In this document: piece by piece, positions 15,217-23,846 of the stretch
Layout: each line of letters starts with the position of its first letter
How positions within the stretch are numbered: the first letter of the stretch is position 1
NCBI GenBank assembly: GCA_002411015.1
Contig: DHPY01000101.1
Coordinates: 1 to 31,810 of the forward strand
Reading direction: 5' to 3'
DNA from: Armatimonadetes bacterium UBA5352
Lineage (GTDB): Bacteria; Armatimonadota; Zipacnadia; Zipacnadales; UBA5352
DNA length: 31,810 nt
Translations under genes and position numbers: made by a program
The notes under the pieces: model-generated
The model's input: the letters and a program-made list of their open reading frames with translations, nothing else
Told to the model about the DNA's origin: nothing
The model's database searches: none

Positions 15217-16533
15217 TCAGTTCGCCCCCGCCTCGCTCGCCCGCAGACGCACTGTCCATGCGGGCCGGAAGAGCTTACGCATCGCCGCCAGTACCCCGGG
15301 CGCATCCACCGCAGCGATCTCACCGGCGAGACGGGCATCGAGGCGGTAGCCCTCCGCGCCTCCGAGCAACTCAAACATCGCCAGGTAGTGCGCAATCTCC
15401 CAATTGCGCTGGCGCCGGAGCGCGTGCTTGCCGATAAGATAGCGTTTCGCCCGCTGCAACTCCTCGGTCCCGGCAGGTTCCTCAGTCGCGAGCGCGATCT
15501 CACGCTCTACGATCTGCTGGACCTCATCAAGCGCCTGAGGGTCGCACGCGACTATCACGATCCCCGACGGCGCGGCCTCCGATGGCGTCAGCTCCGCCGC
15601 GATCGTGTAGGCCAGCGGCCGGTCCAGCCGCAGGGCCCGGTAGAGCCTCGAGCCCATCCCGGAGCCCAGCAGGGCGATTCCGGTGGCCATCGCCGGGTAG
15701 TCGGGTGCGCTGATTGCGACCGCGCGCCCTCCGGTGGCGAAGACGCTCGTGCGCCCCCCGATCCCGATCTCCTCGACCCCGGGCACACGCCCGGCCGGTG
15801 GCTCAGGCCGCTGCTCAGGCAGTGAGCCCGGCAGCACCTGGCCCATCTCCCGCGCCACCAGCGTGACGGCCTCCTGCGCGTCCACGCCGCCACTGATCCC
15901 GATCACCGTCGCGTTGGGCAGGTAGTGCCGGCCATAGAAGCTCCTGACCTCACTCAGCCCAACCGCGCCGACCTCAACCGGATCGCCTGCGGTCGTGTCG
16001 CCTGAGCCGACGCCCGGGTAGAGCGTCTCAGCGAGCCGATCGAGCGCGAACGTTGTCGGGACTTCGTCGCGCGCGGTCAGATTGCGGACCAGCTCGGCCC
16101 GTGCCAACTCAAGGGACTGCTCTGACAACGTCGGCCTGAACAGCAGCCTGCGCAGAAGTCGCGTCGCAGCCTCCAGCGATTCCGCCGGCGCAGCGACCGA
16201 CAGCCCGACGAAATCCGGCGCTACCTGTGCTTCTGGACGCATGGCGGCCGCGAGAAGTTCTTCCTGACAGCCCTCACCTGTCGCAAGGACCATCTGCGTG
16301 AGCTGGCGGATGCCGCCGGCGTCCCTCGGCTCGTGCAGAGCGGTCACCCTCACGAGAGCGGTCAGGACGACCGTCGCGGTGTAGTCGTTCCCCTGCGCGA
16401 CTACCCGCAGCCCGTTCGGCAGACGCTGCTTCATCGGTTCGGGCCCCTGGGCCAGCACCGGCGTAGCCGCGAGCACCATTGCGGCCAGCAGCGCGACGTG
16501 CAGTCGGTGAGGCCGTCGCCGCTCCGGTGCCAT
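15217..16533 (-). CDS. Secreted M16-like protein lacking the zinc-binding motif
   Basis: A 438-residue exported protein with a signal peptide (about 10-29, ending ATPVLAQ). Two M16 (pitrilysin/processing peptidase) domains are visible: RLPNGLRVVAQ (37-47) starts the first, and RSFYGRHYLPNATVIGISGGVD the connection to the second; GSRLYRALRLDRPLAYTI is also typical. The inverted zinc motif HxxEH expected at residues 77-81 reads QLTQM, so the zinc ligands and catalytic Glu are absent and peptidase activity is not expected. Inactive M16 subunits usually pair with an active one, but none is seen here. It lies 17 bp after the TPR gene and 29 bp before the propeller gene, so it is part of an envelope operon. 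A scaffold or chaperone role is inferred only. Confidence 0.85.
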   Translation of the reverse strand: MAPERRRPHRLHVALLAAMVLAATPVLAQGPEPMKQRLPNGLRVVAQGNDYTATVVLTALVRVTALHEPRDAGGIRQLTQMVLATGEGCQEELLAAAMRPEAQVAPDFVGLSVAAPAESLEAATRLLRRLLFRPTLSEQSLELARAELVRNLTARDEVPTTFALDRLAETLYPGVGSGDTTAGDPVEVGAVGLSEVRSFYGRHYLPNATVIGISGGVDAQEAVTLVAREMGQVLPGSLPEQRPEPPAGRVPGVEEIGIGGRTSVFATGGRAVAISAPDYPAMATGIALLGSGMGSRLYRALRLDRPLAYTIAAELTPSEAAPSGIVIVACDPQALDEVQQIVEREIALATEEPAGTEELQRAKRYLIGKHALRRQRNWEIAHYLAMFELLGGAEGYRLDARLAGEIAAVDAPGVLAAMRKLFRPAWTVRLRASEAGAN

Positions 16534-16550
16534 GTCCGCGCCCTGCCGAG

Positions 16551-18506
16551 CTACCCGGCGGTCAGGCGATTGAGGGCCTCCCTGGCTTCCGCGTTCTCAG
16601 CCTCGGCGGCGAGTGCGGCGCCGTAGGCCGTGATAGCCTCGTAGGGCCGACCCTCCAGCTCGTAGAGCCGGCCCATCTGGACGTAGATGGCTGCGTCCTC
16701 CTCCGCCCCGGGTGAGACCTCCAGGGCGTTGCGCAGAGTCTGCTCGGCGGCCTGGTACCGGCCGAGCTCGGTGTATGCGGAGGCAAGCTGCACGAGCGAC
16801 TCGAGGTAGGCCGAGTCAAGCGCCAGTGCCTGCCCAAGCGCCTCAATCTCCGCGGCATACATGCCGGAGAAGTGGTATGTGCGCGCGATGAGGTAGTACA
16901 GGTAGCTGCGCTGCACCGCGGTGTTCGCGATTGCGGGCGTGGGGATGCGCTTGAGCGCCTCCTCATACTGCGCCCGGGCGCGCGGCCACGAGCCCATCTG
17001 ATAGAAGGTGTTTCCAAGATTCGTGTATGACTGATGCAGCGTCGGCTCCGCCTTGATGGCGTCCAGGAAGTGCTGGCTGGCGGCGCCGAGTTGTCCGAGG
17101 TAGTAGAACGCCATCCCGGCGGCGTTGTGAGCCTCAGCGTTCTCGGGGTCGAGGTTCAGAGCCAACTGAGCCGTCCGGATGGCCTCTTCGTAGTCCTCCT
17201 GCACCATCAGCGCCGTGGCCATGGTGGCGTATGCGTCCACATTGCGCGGGTCAAGGTCGAGAGCGGTCTGCAGATCGGCTATCGCCTTCTCGGGTTCGTT
17301 CATGGCGATGTAGACCTCGGCTCGGCCTTCGTAGGCTTCAATGTAGTCAGGCGCGGCCGCGATGGCCGCGTCATAGCGCGCGAGCGCGTCCTCGTAGACG
17401 CTGGAGACGATACCGCGCTCGGGGTCGGAGACGTAGGTGGACGCCTGGAAGAAGAACATATCGCCGAGTGCTCTGTGCGCATCGGGGTATGCCTCGTCGT
17501 TGGCGAGAGCGTCCTCCACGGCGTAGATGCCCTCATCCACGGTGGTGATGGCGTTCCAGAGGAGGCCCCGGTTGTAGAACATGTCTTTGGCCTCTTCGAA
17601 GTAGGCCTGGCCGACCTTCACCTGTGGCAGCGGGTCGGCGGGGTTGCCGCCGAGGTCTGCGTTGAGGGCCTTCCGGTAGGAGTTGCGCGCGCTGGCGTAC
17701 TCCGCCAATGCCACCCGGGTGTCACCGAGCGCAAGGTAGAGTGCCGGGCGGAGGAACTTCTCCTGCGCGAACTCAGCCGCACGGGCGTAGTCCTGCGCAA
17801 GCTCCTCCTGAAGCTCCTGCTTCCTGCGCTGTGACGCAGGCGGCAGCATTCCGAGGCCCTCGCGCTCGATCATCGCATCAAGACCGCGGCGCTTGCGATC
17901 CCACTCCTCGAGGATGTCACTGGCCTTGACGAAATCGTCCTCGGCCTGCGCATGCTCTCCACGCATGTACCTCGCGAGCCCGCGGTAGAAGAGTGCCTCC
18001 ACGAAGTTCTCGTTGATCTCGAGAGCCTGAGAGAGGTTGCCTATCGCGTCGGTATAGCGCCCGGAGAAGTAGTGGGCGCGGCCGAGGGCGGCGAAGACCT
18101 CGGAGAGGTTCTTGAGGCGCCGGTTGCGCAGTTCGGTCTGGTAGGCGAGGACTGCCTCGTCCCACGCGCCGAGCTGCTCGTAGATCTGTCCGATGTAGAA
18201 CTCGGTTCCCGGTCGGCCTGGAGTGAGCTCGTATGCCCTCTGCAGGGCCTCGAGCGCCTCTTCGGGGTTGTTCTGCTGGTAGCGCGCGACACCGAGGTAG
18301 TACCACGCCGCCTCGTTGTCCGGCTGGGCCTCCACGGCGGCCTCGAGGCTGCGAATCGCGGCGTTGTACGAACGCTCCTGGAAGAGCCGCACGCCTTCGG
18401 TGAAGTCTTCGTTGATCTCCTGCGCCGCTGCAGTCCCACACCCGAGAAGGGTCGCGAGAACGCAGTACACGATCATAAGTCCGCAGGCGCGGCTGATCCT
18501 CGTCAT
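16551..18506 (-). CDS. Exported TPR-repeat protein, possible lipoprotein
   Basis: A 651-residue protein made almost wholly of tetratricopeptide repeats from about residue 31 to the C-terminus, for example AAWYYLGVARYQQNNPEEAL, VDAYATMATALMVQEDYEEA and AEAHNAAGMAFYYLGQLGAA. The N-terminus is a signal sequence with LATLLGCG; the LLGC box would allow lipidation at Cys23, while the following TAAAQ would also suit signal peptidase I. TPR arrays bind partner proteins and often organise envelope complexes. A central stretch (about 200-270) is less repeat-like, with a coiled-coil character. The ATG at 18506 has GGGAG 9 bases upstream and a consensus promoter about 45 bases upstream. It heads the run TPR, M16-like, propeller, LapA-like, with gaps of 17, 29 and 37 bp. 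Confidence 0.85.
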   Translation of the reverse strand: MTRISRACGLMIVYCVLATLLGCGTAAAQEINEDFTEGVRLFQERSYNAAIRSLEAAVEAQPDNEAAWYYLGVARYQQNNPEEALEALQRAYELTPGRPGTEFYIGQIYEQLGAWDEAVLAYQTELRNRRLKNLSEVFAALGRAHYFSGRYTDAIGNLSQALEINENFVEALFYRGLARYMRGEHAQAEDDFVKASDILEEWDRKRRGLDAMIEREGLGMLPPASQRRKQELQEELAQDYARAAEFAQEKFLRPALYLALGDTRVALAEYASARNSYRKALNADLGGNPADPLPQVKVGQAYFEEAKDMFYNRGLLWNAITTVDEGIYAVEDALANDEAYPDAHRALGDMFFFQASTYVSDPERGIVSSVYEDALARYDAAIAAAPDYIEAYEGRAEVYIAMNEPEKAIADLQTALDLDPRNVDAYATMATALMVQEDYEEAIRTAQLALNLDPENAEAHNAAGMAFYYLGQLGAASQHFLDAIKAEPTLHQSYTNLGNTFYQMGSWPRARAQYEEALKRIPTPAIANTAVQRSYLYYLIARTYHFSGMYAAEIEALGQALALDSAYLESLVQLASAYTELGRYQAAEQTLRNALEVSPGAEEDAAIYVQMGRLYELEGRPYEAITAYGAALAAEAENAEAREALNRLTAG

Positions 18507-18551
18507 CCGGATATGCTCCCTTCAGAGCCCACGGTGCCCCGTGCGTGCGGC

Positions 18552-18581
18552 ATTATACGACACGCTTCGCAGCCCTGTCAA
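18552..18581 (-). promoter_or_regulatory. Consensus sigma-70-type promoter for the TPR operon
   Basis: On the minus strand TTGACA (18581-18576) is followed after 18 bases by TATAAT (18557-18552), both perfect hexamers. The -10 ends 45 bases before the TPR start codon. Full consensus at both boxes is rare and points to strong, largely constitutive expression by the housekeeping sigma factor. Confidence 0.8.
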
Positions 18582-18659
18582 CGCGCGCGGCAGGCCCGCA
18601 GGGCCCACACAACTCGCGTCACTGGCAGTCATTCGCCGTCGTCGCCACCCTCTCCTCCA

Positions 18660-18674
18660 GCACAATCATTGTGC
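18660..18674. promoter_or_regulatory. Short palindrome over the GH-like gene stop
   Basis: GCACAAT C ATTGTGC is a perfect 7-1-7 inverted repeat that contains the stop codon of the GH42-like gene. It lies 79 bases upstream of the -35 box of the TPR promoter. It may be an operator or only a small 3' hairpin. Confidence 0.3.
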
Positions 18675-21293
18675 CGCAAATCGTAGCACAACTACCTCCT
18701 GAGCGCCAAGCGACAGCGGTAGAACGAAGCGCCCAGCGTCGGGACCGGCGGTCACGGAGACCGGCGCGACGGCGCCATCTTCCCCGAGACGGAAGCCCTC
18801 ACCCGCGCCGCCAACGGGCAGTGCGACCTCCACACTGACCGGACGCTCCTCCCAGTTGAGCGCGAACAGCAGAAGATCGTCCGCAGCGTTGCGCATCGGC
18901 GAAAGCTCAACATCAGCAGTCGGCAGCGGCCTGTTCGCCAGAGCGTGCTGAGAGATCGTCTCCCACAGCACCCGCGCGCAGCCCGAAAGCTCCGACGGCT
19001 GAATTCGCACCGTGCGGTCGCGAAGCTCGTTCTCGTGGTTCGCGGGCAGCCCGATGCCAAACTCGCCGGCGAGGAAGACGACGCCGCCGGCGCCGACGCG
19101 GTGCGCGATGATGGCGTTGCTGCCGCTGACGGTCGCGAAAATCTCCGCGCCCGCCGCCGGGATGACGCTCTCGTAGACGCTGAACTCGCCCGGGATCTGC
19201 GCGTCGCCGGCGGCCATCGCGATCGGGCCGCCGACCACCTTGCCAGCCGGCGCCTCCTGCAGCCCAAGCAGATCAAGCAGCACCGGGCGCTCATACGGAA
19301 CGCCCAGTTCATCCACGCTGCCGAACTCGGAGATGACCAGCAGGAACTTGCCCGAGCGCGCCACGTTCTCCAGCATCAGCGCCTGCTCCTCGCGCACCGC
19401 GAAGGGGAAGGGCACGATGATCGTCGGGTAGTCGGCCAGCTGCTCCTCCGTCACCTGGTCGAGGTAGTAGAGGTCGGTCGGCACGCCCGCGCGCAGCAGG
19501 TAGTACAGGACCTCCTTCTGCGCGAGGAACGGGTAGCGCGGGTCGCCCGTCTCGTGTGTCAGCACGTCCATGTTCGGCTGCTCGCCCGCAAGGTAGTAGC
19601 TGAAGTATTCGTCCGAGGCGCGCGAGTAAAGCAGCGCGACGCGCTTGACCGGCTCGGCGCCCTCAAGCCACGGGTCGATCCGCTCCAGCAGATCGTAGCA
19701 GCCCTGCACCGAGTCGAACGCAGACTGCCCCTGCGTCTTCCCGGCGTCCGTCTGCTGCATCAGGTGCATGTAGTGGAAGAAGCCGATCTCCTTCGCGCCG
19801 CGGGCGACCGATGACAGCGCGCTGCCGTAGATCTCCACCGGCAGCAGCGGCCGGTGCTCCGCGCGCAGGTGCCCGGCCTCGAGCACCACTCCGCACTGGC
19901 GCTTCGGCGTCGAGCCCACGAGGTGCATCGCGGTCTCGGTCACATACCAGTGCGTTGAGTCGCCGAGGTAGTTGTGCAGCAGGATGTAGGGGTCGGTGGT
20001 CGGGTAGTCGATGTCCGTCTCGTAGCCGACCATGTCCCACGCGACGCCCGTGCCGAGACGGTAGTCGCTGCAGATCGGGGAGACGCAGATCAGCGAGTCC
20101 GCGGCGGTCTCGTAGGGCCCCGAGTGCACTGCATCAACCGCGCGGCGGACGAGATCGGTGGTGCAGCGGTAGCGGAAGTCAACGAAGCTGCGGTAGGCCT
20201 CGGACTGCTCCGGCAGGCGCGACCACCTGCCCATCTCCGGCAGCGGCATGCCGTAGTCGGCCTGGAAGCGCTCCTGGCAGCGCTCGCAGTTGCAGTAGGT
20301 CGAAAGCTCCGCGTAGAACTGCTTCACGCGCTCGTCGGCGTGGTTCGCGTAGGCCTGCTTGAGACGGCCAGTGTCCCAGTTCCACTCGTCTGGCACAACT
20401 GAGATGCCCGCGAATGGATATTGCGCAAGCGTCTCGCAGGCCGCCACCCAGCGATCGCCCCACTCGCCGTTCACGCAGGCGTAGGCGGGGAAAGCCGGAT
20501 CGTCGGCATCGCGGAAGGTGCCGTAGGCGATATGCGGAGTCTCGATGACCCCGTAGCCGCGCTCGGCGAGCGCGTCGAGCGTCTCGCGCAGCGCCTGCTC
20601 CTGTCGCTCACTGCCGGGCACGTCGATGTAGCTGTGGATGGTGTTCGCGTGCAGCGCGTCGAGGTTGCTCAGGACCTGCTCGCGCGGGGAGAAGTCGCCC
20701 ACGGCATTGCTCTCAAAGCCAGGGAGCTTGAGCAGGTTCTCGCCATCGGGGGGGCCGAAGAAGAGGTCGTCGAACCAGGCGGTGCCGCCGATGTTGCGGA
20801 TGAAGGCGTAGACGCGGGCGGAGGCGAGGGGCTTCTCGGGCTCGATGATCGTCTCGGAGTAATGCCAGTCATGCGTCCCGCGCTCGAAGGGCGCGATGCG
20901 CATGGACCACGCCTCGCCATCGGCGTAGGTGAGGTCCACGTAGATGGAGTATTGCCAGTCCGCGGCGCCCTCGTCCACCGCCTCGGCGCGCGACCAGCCT
21001 GCGATCTTGAGCGGAGCTGCCTCCTGCTGGTTGATCTCAACCGACTGCCCCGCGCCGCCGCCCTGCTCGTCGGTCACGTTCGTGATGCGGATGCACTGAT
21101 CGCCGGAGTGCGGGTCGTCGGTGACGAACTCAAAGCCGCTGCTGCCCCACTCGGACCAGACATTCGCAGCCATCAGGTCGCGGGCATGCACGTAGACCCC
21201 GCGCATCACGTTCGGCGGGCGCGGATGCGCCGTCTGCGCGAATGCGGGCAGCGCGATGGCGCCGGCCATCACCATCAGCAGCAATGTGCGCAT
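18666..21293 (-). CDS. Secreted GH42-like glycoside hydrolase-related protein
   Basis: An 875-residue exported protein with a signal peptide (1-20, ending LPAFAQ). Residues about 30-190 look like a carbohydrate-binding jelly roll (WYSxxx strands ending TAWFDDLFFGPP). A TIM-barrel-like catalytic region (about 200-540) contains ISVVPDEWNWD (297-307) and the cysteine motif CNCERCQERF (334-343), the CxCxxC pattern seen next to the barrel in GH42 and related enzymes. Residues about 565-740 resemble a trimerisation/amidotransferase-like Rossmann domain (VKRVALLYS, YPTIIVPFPFAV), and the C-terminus is beta-rich. The likely role is hydrolysis of an external polysaccharide, but catalytic acid residues cannot be assigned with confidence. 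GAGGGGGT lies about 6 bases before the ATG. It is separated from the TPR gene by 159 bp with its own promoter. Confidence 0.7.
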   Translation of the reverse strand: MRTLLLMVMAGAIALPAFAQTAHPRPPNVMRGVYVHARDLMAANVWSEWGSSGFEFVTDDPHSGDQCIRITNVTDEQGGGAGQSVEINQQEAAPLKIAGWSRAEAVDEGAADWQYSIYVDLTYADGEAWSMRIAPFERGTHDWHYSETIIEPEKPLASARVYAFIRNIGGTAWFDDLFFGPPDGENLLKLPGFESNAVGDFSPREQVLSNLDALHANTIHSYIDVPGSERQEQALRETLDALAERGYGVIETPHIAYGTFRDADDPAFPAYACVNGEWGDRWVAACETLAQYPFAGISVVPDEWNWDTGRLKQAYANHADERVKQFYAELSTYCNCERCQERFQADYGMPLPEMGRWSRLPEQSEAYRSFVDFRYRCTTDLVRRAVDAVHSGPYETAADSLICVSPICSDYRLGTGVAWDMVGYETDIDYPTTDPYILLHNYLGDSTHWYVTETAMHLVGSTPKRQCGVVLEAGHLRAEHRPLLPVEIYGSALSSVARGAKEIGFFHYMHLMQQTDAGKTQGQSAFDSVQGCYDLLERIDPWLEGAEPVKRVALLYSRASDEYFSYYLAGEQPNMDVLTHETGDPRYPFLAQKEVLYYLLRAGVPTDLYYLDQVTEEQLADYPTIIVPFPFAVREEQALMLENVARSGKFLLVISEFGSVDELGVPYERPVLLDLLGLQEAPAGKVVGGPIAMAAGDAQIPGEFSVYESVIPAAGAEIFATVSGSNAIIAHRVGAGGVVFLAGEFGIGLPANHENELRDRTVRIQPSELSGCARVLWETISQHALANRPLPTADVELSPMRNAADDLLLFALNWEERPVSVEVALPVGGAGEGFRLGEDGAVAPVSVTAGPDAGRFVLPLSLGAQEVVVLRFAAQ

Positions 21294-21324
21294 GATCCGA
21301 CCCCCTCGGTCTCGGCTGACTGCC

Positions 21325-21356
21325 TCCCGGGCCTATTCGCTCGGAAGCGCCCGGGA
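21325..21356 (-). promoter_or_regulatory. Inverted repeat in the leader of the GH42-like gene
   Basis: TCCCGGGC (21325-21332) and GCCCGGGA (21349-21356) form an 8-bp perfect stem with a 16-base loop, 32 bases before the start codon. It could be a leader hairpin or an operator; no promoter hexamers are clear nearby. Confidence 0.3.
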
Positions 21357-21419
21357 CCTCCCGCCCGCTACGCCCGTGTACTACGCAGATCCTCGCCTGG
21401 CGCGGTCGTTGCCGTTCAT

Positions 21420-21608
21420 GGAGGGGCCGCGGCGCGACGAGTGAGGCGCGCCCGCGCCCCAGGTTCCACCCCGGCCCACGCACACCCACAACCGTCTGCC
21501 GCACCGTCTTCGGGCGCCACACGACACGGGCCGGGGTGGAACCTTCGGCCCGCAAGCGGGCCTCACCCTCGCGCCGCTGCGAGCAGCGGACGCTCGGGCG
21601 GCCCCTCC
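21420..21608. repeat. Palindromic intergenic element, copy A
   Basis: A 189-bp element with perfect 11-bp outer arms GGAGGGGCCGC (21420-21430) and GCGGCCCCTCC (21598-21608). Perfect 17-bp inner arms lie at 21461-21477 (AGGTTCCACCCCGGCCC) and 21528-21544. Smaller perfect hairpins lie in the right half: GGCCCGC AA GCGGGCC (21547-21562) and CCGCTGC GA GCAGCGG (21574-21589). No transposase is encoded. It occupies the gap between the GH42-like gene and the CocE gene. Confidence 0.85.
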
Positions 21609-21617
21609 GAACGACTC

Positions 21618-21704
21618 GCGGGCTGGAAGCCCGCGCCACGGGACTACGTGCGACGCCGGCCGTCGTTGTCGTGTCCGCTATGTAGCGACGGGCATCCTGC
21701 CCGT
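21618..21704. repeat. Two short GC palindromes between copies A and B
   Basis: GCGGGCT GGA AGCCCGC (21618-21634) and ACGGGCA TCC TGCCCGT (21688-21704) are perfect 7-3-7 hairpins. They follow copy A and precede copy B, and the second resembles the 6-3-6 hairpin at 1521-1535. The rest of the stretch holds nothing that I recognise. Confidence 0.6.
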
Positions 21705-21728
21705 CAGCCGTTTGCCGTTGCCGTTCAT

Positions 21729-21833
21729 GGAGGGGCCGCTGCGAGCGCCGCCGTCGTTTGCGGCGCGAGGAGTGAGGCGCGCCCGCGCCCCAGGTTCCAC
21801 CCCGGCCCACGCACACCCACAACCGTCTGCCGC
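21729..21833. repeat. Palindromic intergenic element, copy B (left half only)
   Basis: Begins with GGAGGGGCCGC (21729-21739), preceded by the same 12 bases as copy A, then a 32-base segment shortened to 10 bases in A, and then 62 bases (21772-21833) identical to 21441-21502 in A. It stops one base short of the CocE stop codon, so the right half is missing. It will be transcribed as the 3' end of the CocE mRNA. Confidence 0.85.
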
Positions 21834-21834
21834 C

Positions 21835-23613
21835 TTAGCGCAATACCGACAGCATCACCCGCGACGGCCGCGCCGCGTCGTGATGCACCGTGTTCTCCGC
21901 CACCCGCACCCGCCGCTCTGCACCCAGCGGCCCGCCCGTGTTCGGGTTCAGCTCAAAGCGCGGGAAGTTGCTGCTGGAGATGTCCAGGCGGATGCGATGC
22001 CCCGCCACGAAGCGGTTCGCGGTCGGATACAGCTCGAAGCGCAACTCGTAGACCTCACCCGGCTCGGCGAGCACCTCGCGCTCAAAGCTCTCGCGGAAGC
22101 GCAGGCGCATGATGCTGTCGGAGAGGTTCAGAGCGAGGCCCGCCGGATAGCTCTCCGAGGGCGGGTGGACGTCCAGCAGCTTTGCGGTGAAGTCGGTGTC
22201 GGGCGCATCGGTGGAGACATGCAGCACGACCTCGATCGGGCCGGCGATCGCCACGTCCTCCTCCAGCGGCTCCGTCTGGAAGCACAGCACGTCCCTGCGC
22301 GCGGAGAGTGGCAGCGTGCCCTCGGTGAACGGGAAGCGCTCATCGTTGCGCTGATCGTATGCGCCCGGGTCCACGCCAAGCGCCGAGAGGTTCCCGCCGA
22401 TGGTCGGCACCGGATCGGCCGGGTCGAAGCTCCACGAGGTCGCGGCGCTCTCGGCCTCCGGAGCGTTCGTGGAGAGGCCGCCATCCGCGTGAAGATAGAA
22501 CGCGGTGGGCGTGGAGCCCTCAGGCGGCCAGGTGTCGCACTCGCGCCACTCGCCGCCACGGGCGATGTCGCGGCTGCCGGCAACCGGCCCCTCGCCGCCG
22601 CCCATGATGAAGTAGCGCACCGGCTTCCGCTGGCCGAAGTCCGCGCTCTCATCGCCGCGGAGGTGGCGGTCGAAGAAGCTCAGGCGCATCCCGAGGTAGT
22701 CGTCGAGGTCGCCGCCCTCGTAGGTGGCGTCGCCGGTCCGGCCGACGCCCGCGCCGCCGTGATGCCACGGGCCCATCAGCAGATGCACCGGCTGCTGCTG
22801 CCGCCGCGAAAGCTCCACGAAGTTCTGGCAGGTCGCGCGGGTGTAGCTGTCATACCAGCCGCCCACGTAGAGCGTGGGGACGTCCGCGTGCTGGTCGTAC
22901 CACGGCAGCGGCCCCCAGCCCGGCTGCCTCCAGTAGTCGCTGTAGGCGGCGTTGCGCTGGATGTCGAGCAGCCACTGCTCGTAGGAGGGCACGAGCGCGA
23001 GTGGCGACTCGCCGGGCTGGACCGGGTAGTGGCGCATCCACGAGCGCACATTCGCGTAGGCGTCCTCGAGCGCGGCCTTCAGCACGGGATCGGCGAGGGC
23101 CTCGCGGCTGGTGCTGGCCATCGTGAAGGCGTAGACGAAGAAGCGCATCTCGAGCACGCCGTTGTGGCGCAGGGCGTGGTGGTAGTAGCTCGAGGGGCCG
23201 TAGGCGACGACCATCGCCGACAGGTGCGGCGGGTTCAGCGATGCCAGCGCGTTCTGCACGGCCGCGCAGTAGGACTGGCCGATGGTGCCGATCTTCCCGT
23301 TGCACCACGGCTGCTCGGCGAGCCACTCGACGGCGTCGTAGCCATCCGGGCCCTCATGCGCGAAGGGGTAGAACTCGCCCTCGGACTCGTAGCGCCCGCG
23401 CACATCCTGCGAGGCGAAGATGTAGCCGCGGCGGGCTGCGCCGATGGCCATCTCGGCCTGCGCGTTCTTGTTGTAGGGCGTGCGCGCGAGGATGACCGGG
23501 ACGGGCTCGCCGGCGTCGCTCCAGTCGGGCGGGAAGTAGAGATCGGTGGCGAGGCGCACGCCATCTCGCAGCGGCATCATCACGTTACGCTGGATGATCG
23601 GCTCATCGGGCAC
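21835..23613 (-). CDS. CocE/NonD family hydrolase
   Basis: A 592-residue alpha/beta hydrolase of the Xaa-Pro dipeptidyl-peptidase/cocaine esterase family, which cleaves esters or N-terminal acyl-amino bonds. It starts with the family pattern VMMPLRDGVRLATDLYFP. The catalytic triad is Ser114 in GTIGQSYCA, Asp255 in GGWYDSYTR and His284/His285 in MGPWHH. The oxyanion-region motif RTPYNK is at 44-49 and QDVRGRYESEGEF at 69-81. The C-terminal third (about 360-592) is the family's jelly-roll domain. No signal peptide is seen, so it is probably cytoplasmic. The residue after the elbow is Ala where Gly is usual. The ATG at 23613 gives the expected N-terminus. Repeat elements lie at both ends: copy B touches its stop, and a different palindrome lies just upstream. 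Substrate unknown. Confidence 0.9.
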   Translation of the reverse strand: MPDEPIIQRNVMMPLRDGVRLATDLYFPPDWSDAGEPVPVILARTPYNKNAQAEMAIGAARRGYIFASQDVRGRYESEGEFYPFAHEGPDGYDAVEWLAEQPWCNGKIGTIGQSYCAAVQNALASLNPPHLSAMVVAYGPSSYYHHALRHNGVLEMRFFVYAFTMASTSREALADPVLKAALEDAYANVRSWMRHYPVQPGESPLALVPSYEQWLLDIQRNAAYSDYWRQPGWGPLPWYDQHADVPTLYVGGWYDSYTRATCQNFVELSRRQQQPVHLLMGPWHHGGAGVGRTGDATYEGGDLDDYLGMRLSFFDRHLRGDESADFGQRKPVRYFIMGGGEGPVAGSRDIARGGEWRECDTWPPEGSTPTAFYLHADGGLSTNAPEAESAATSWSFDPADPVPTIGGNLSALGVDPGAYDQRNDERFPFTEGTLPLSARRDVLCFQTEPLEEDVAIAGPIEVVLHVSTDAPDTDFTAKLLDVHPPSESYPAGLALNLSDSIMRLRFRESFEREVLAEPGEVYELRFELYPTANRFVAGHRIRLDISSSNFPRFELNPNTGGPLGAERRVRVAENTVHHDAARPSRVMLSVLR

Positions 23614-23649
23614 TGGCAGTCACCTCTGATGGTGTATAGGACAGGCGCG

Positions 23650-23815
23650 ACTTCTCAAGTTCTCAAGATTCCCGTGGCGGGTGAGGCCCGCACCCCGTCG
23701 TCGTCCTCCCCCCTCGTCCCGAGTGGCATGTCGTCTATGCCCGAGGGAGAGGGGGGTCGGGGGGGTGAGGCCCGCGCACCCACCCCGCCACCGGAATCGT
23801 GAGAAGTTGAGAAGT
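23650..23815. repeat. Large imperfect palindrome between CocE and the endonuclease
   Basis: A 32-base left arm (23650-23681, starting ACTTCTCAAG) pairs with a right arm (23784-23815, ending GTTGAGAAGT) at 29 of 32 positions. GGTGAGGCCCGC occurs inside both halves in the same orientation, and the centre holds C-rich and G-rich stretches that also pair. It differs in sequence from copies A-D. It begins 31 bases after the endonuclease stop codon. Confidence 0.8.
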
Positions 23816-23846
23816 GGGCACTCGCTGCGAGGGGCGCGCACGGGTA

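Noticed and set aside
21420..21833. Insertion sequence
   Set aside because: Inverted repeats are present but no transposase reading frame or target-site duplication could be identified.
20421..23802. Long plus-strand open frames over the GH42-like and CocE genes
   Set aside because: They are antisense shadows caused by high GC third positions; they have no domain pattern and cross the repeat elements.
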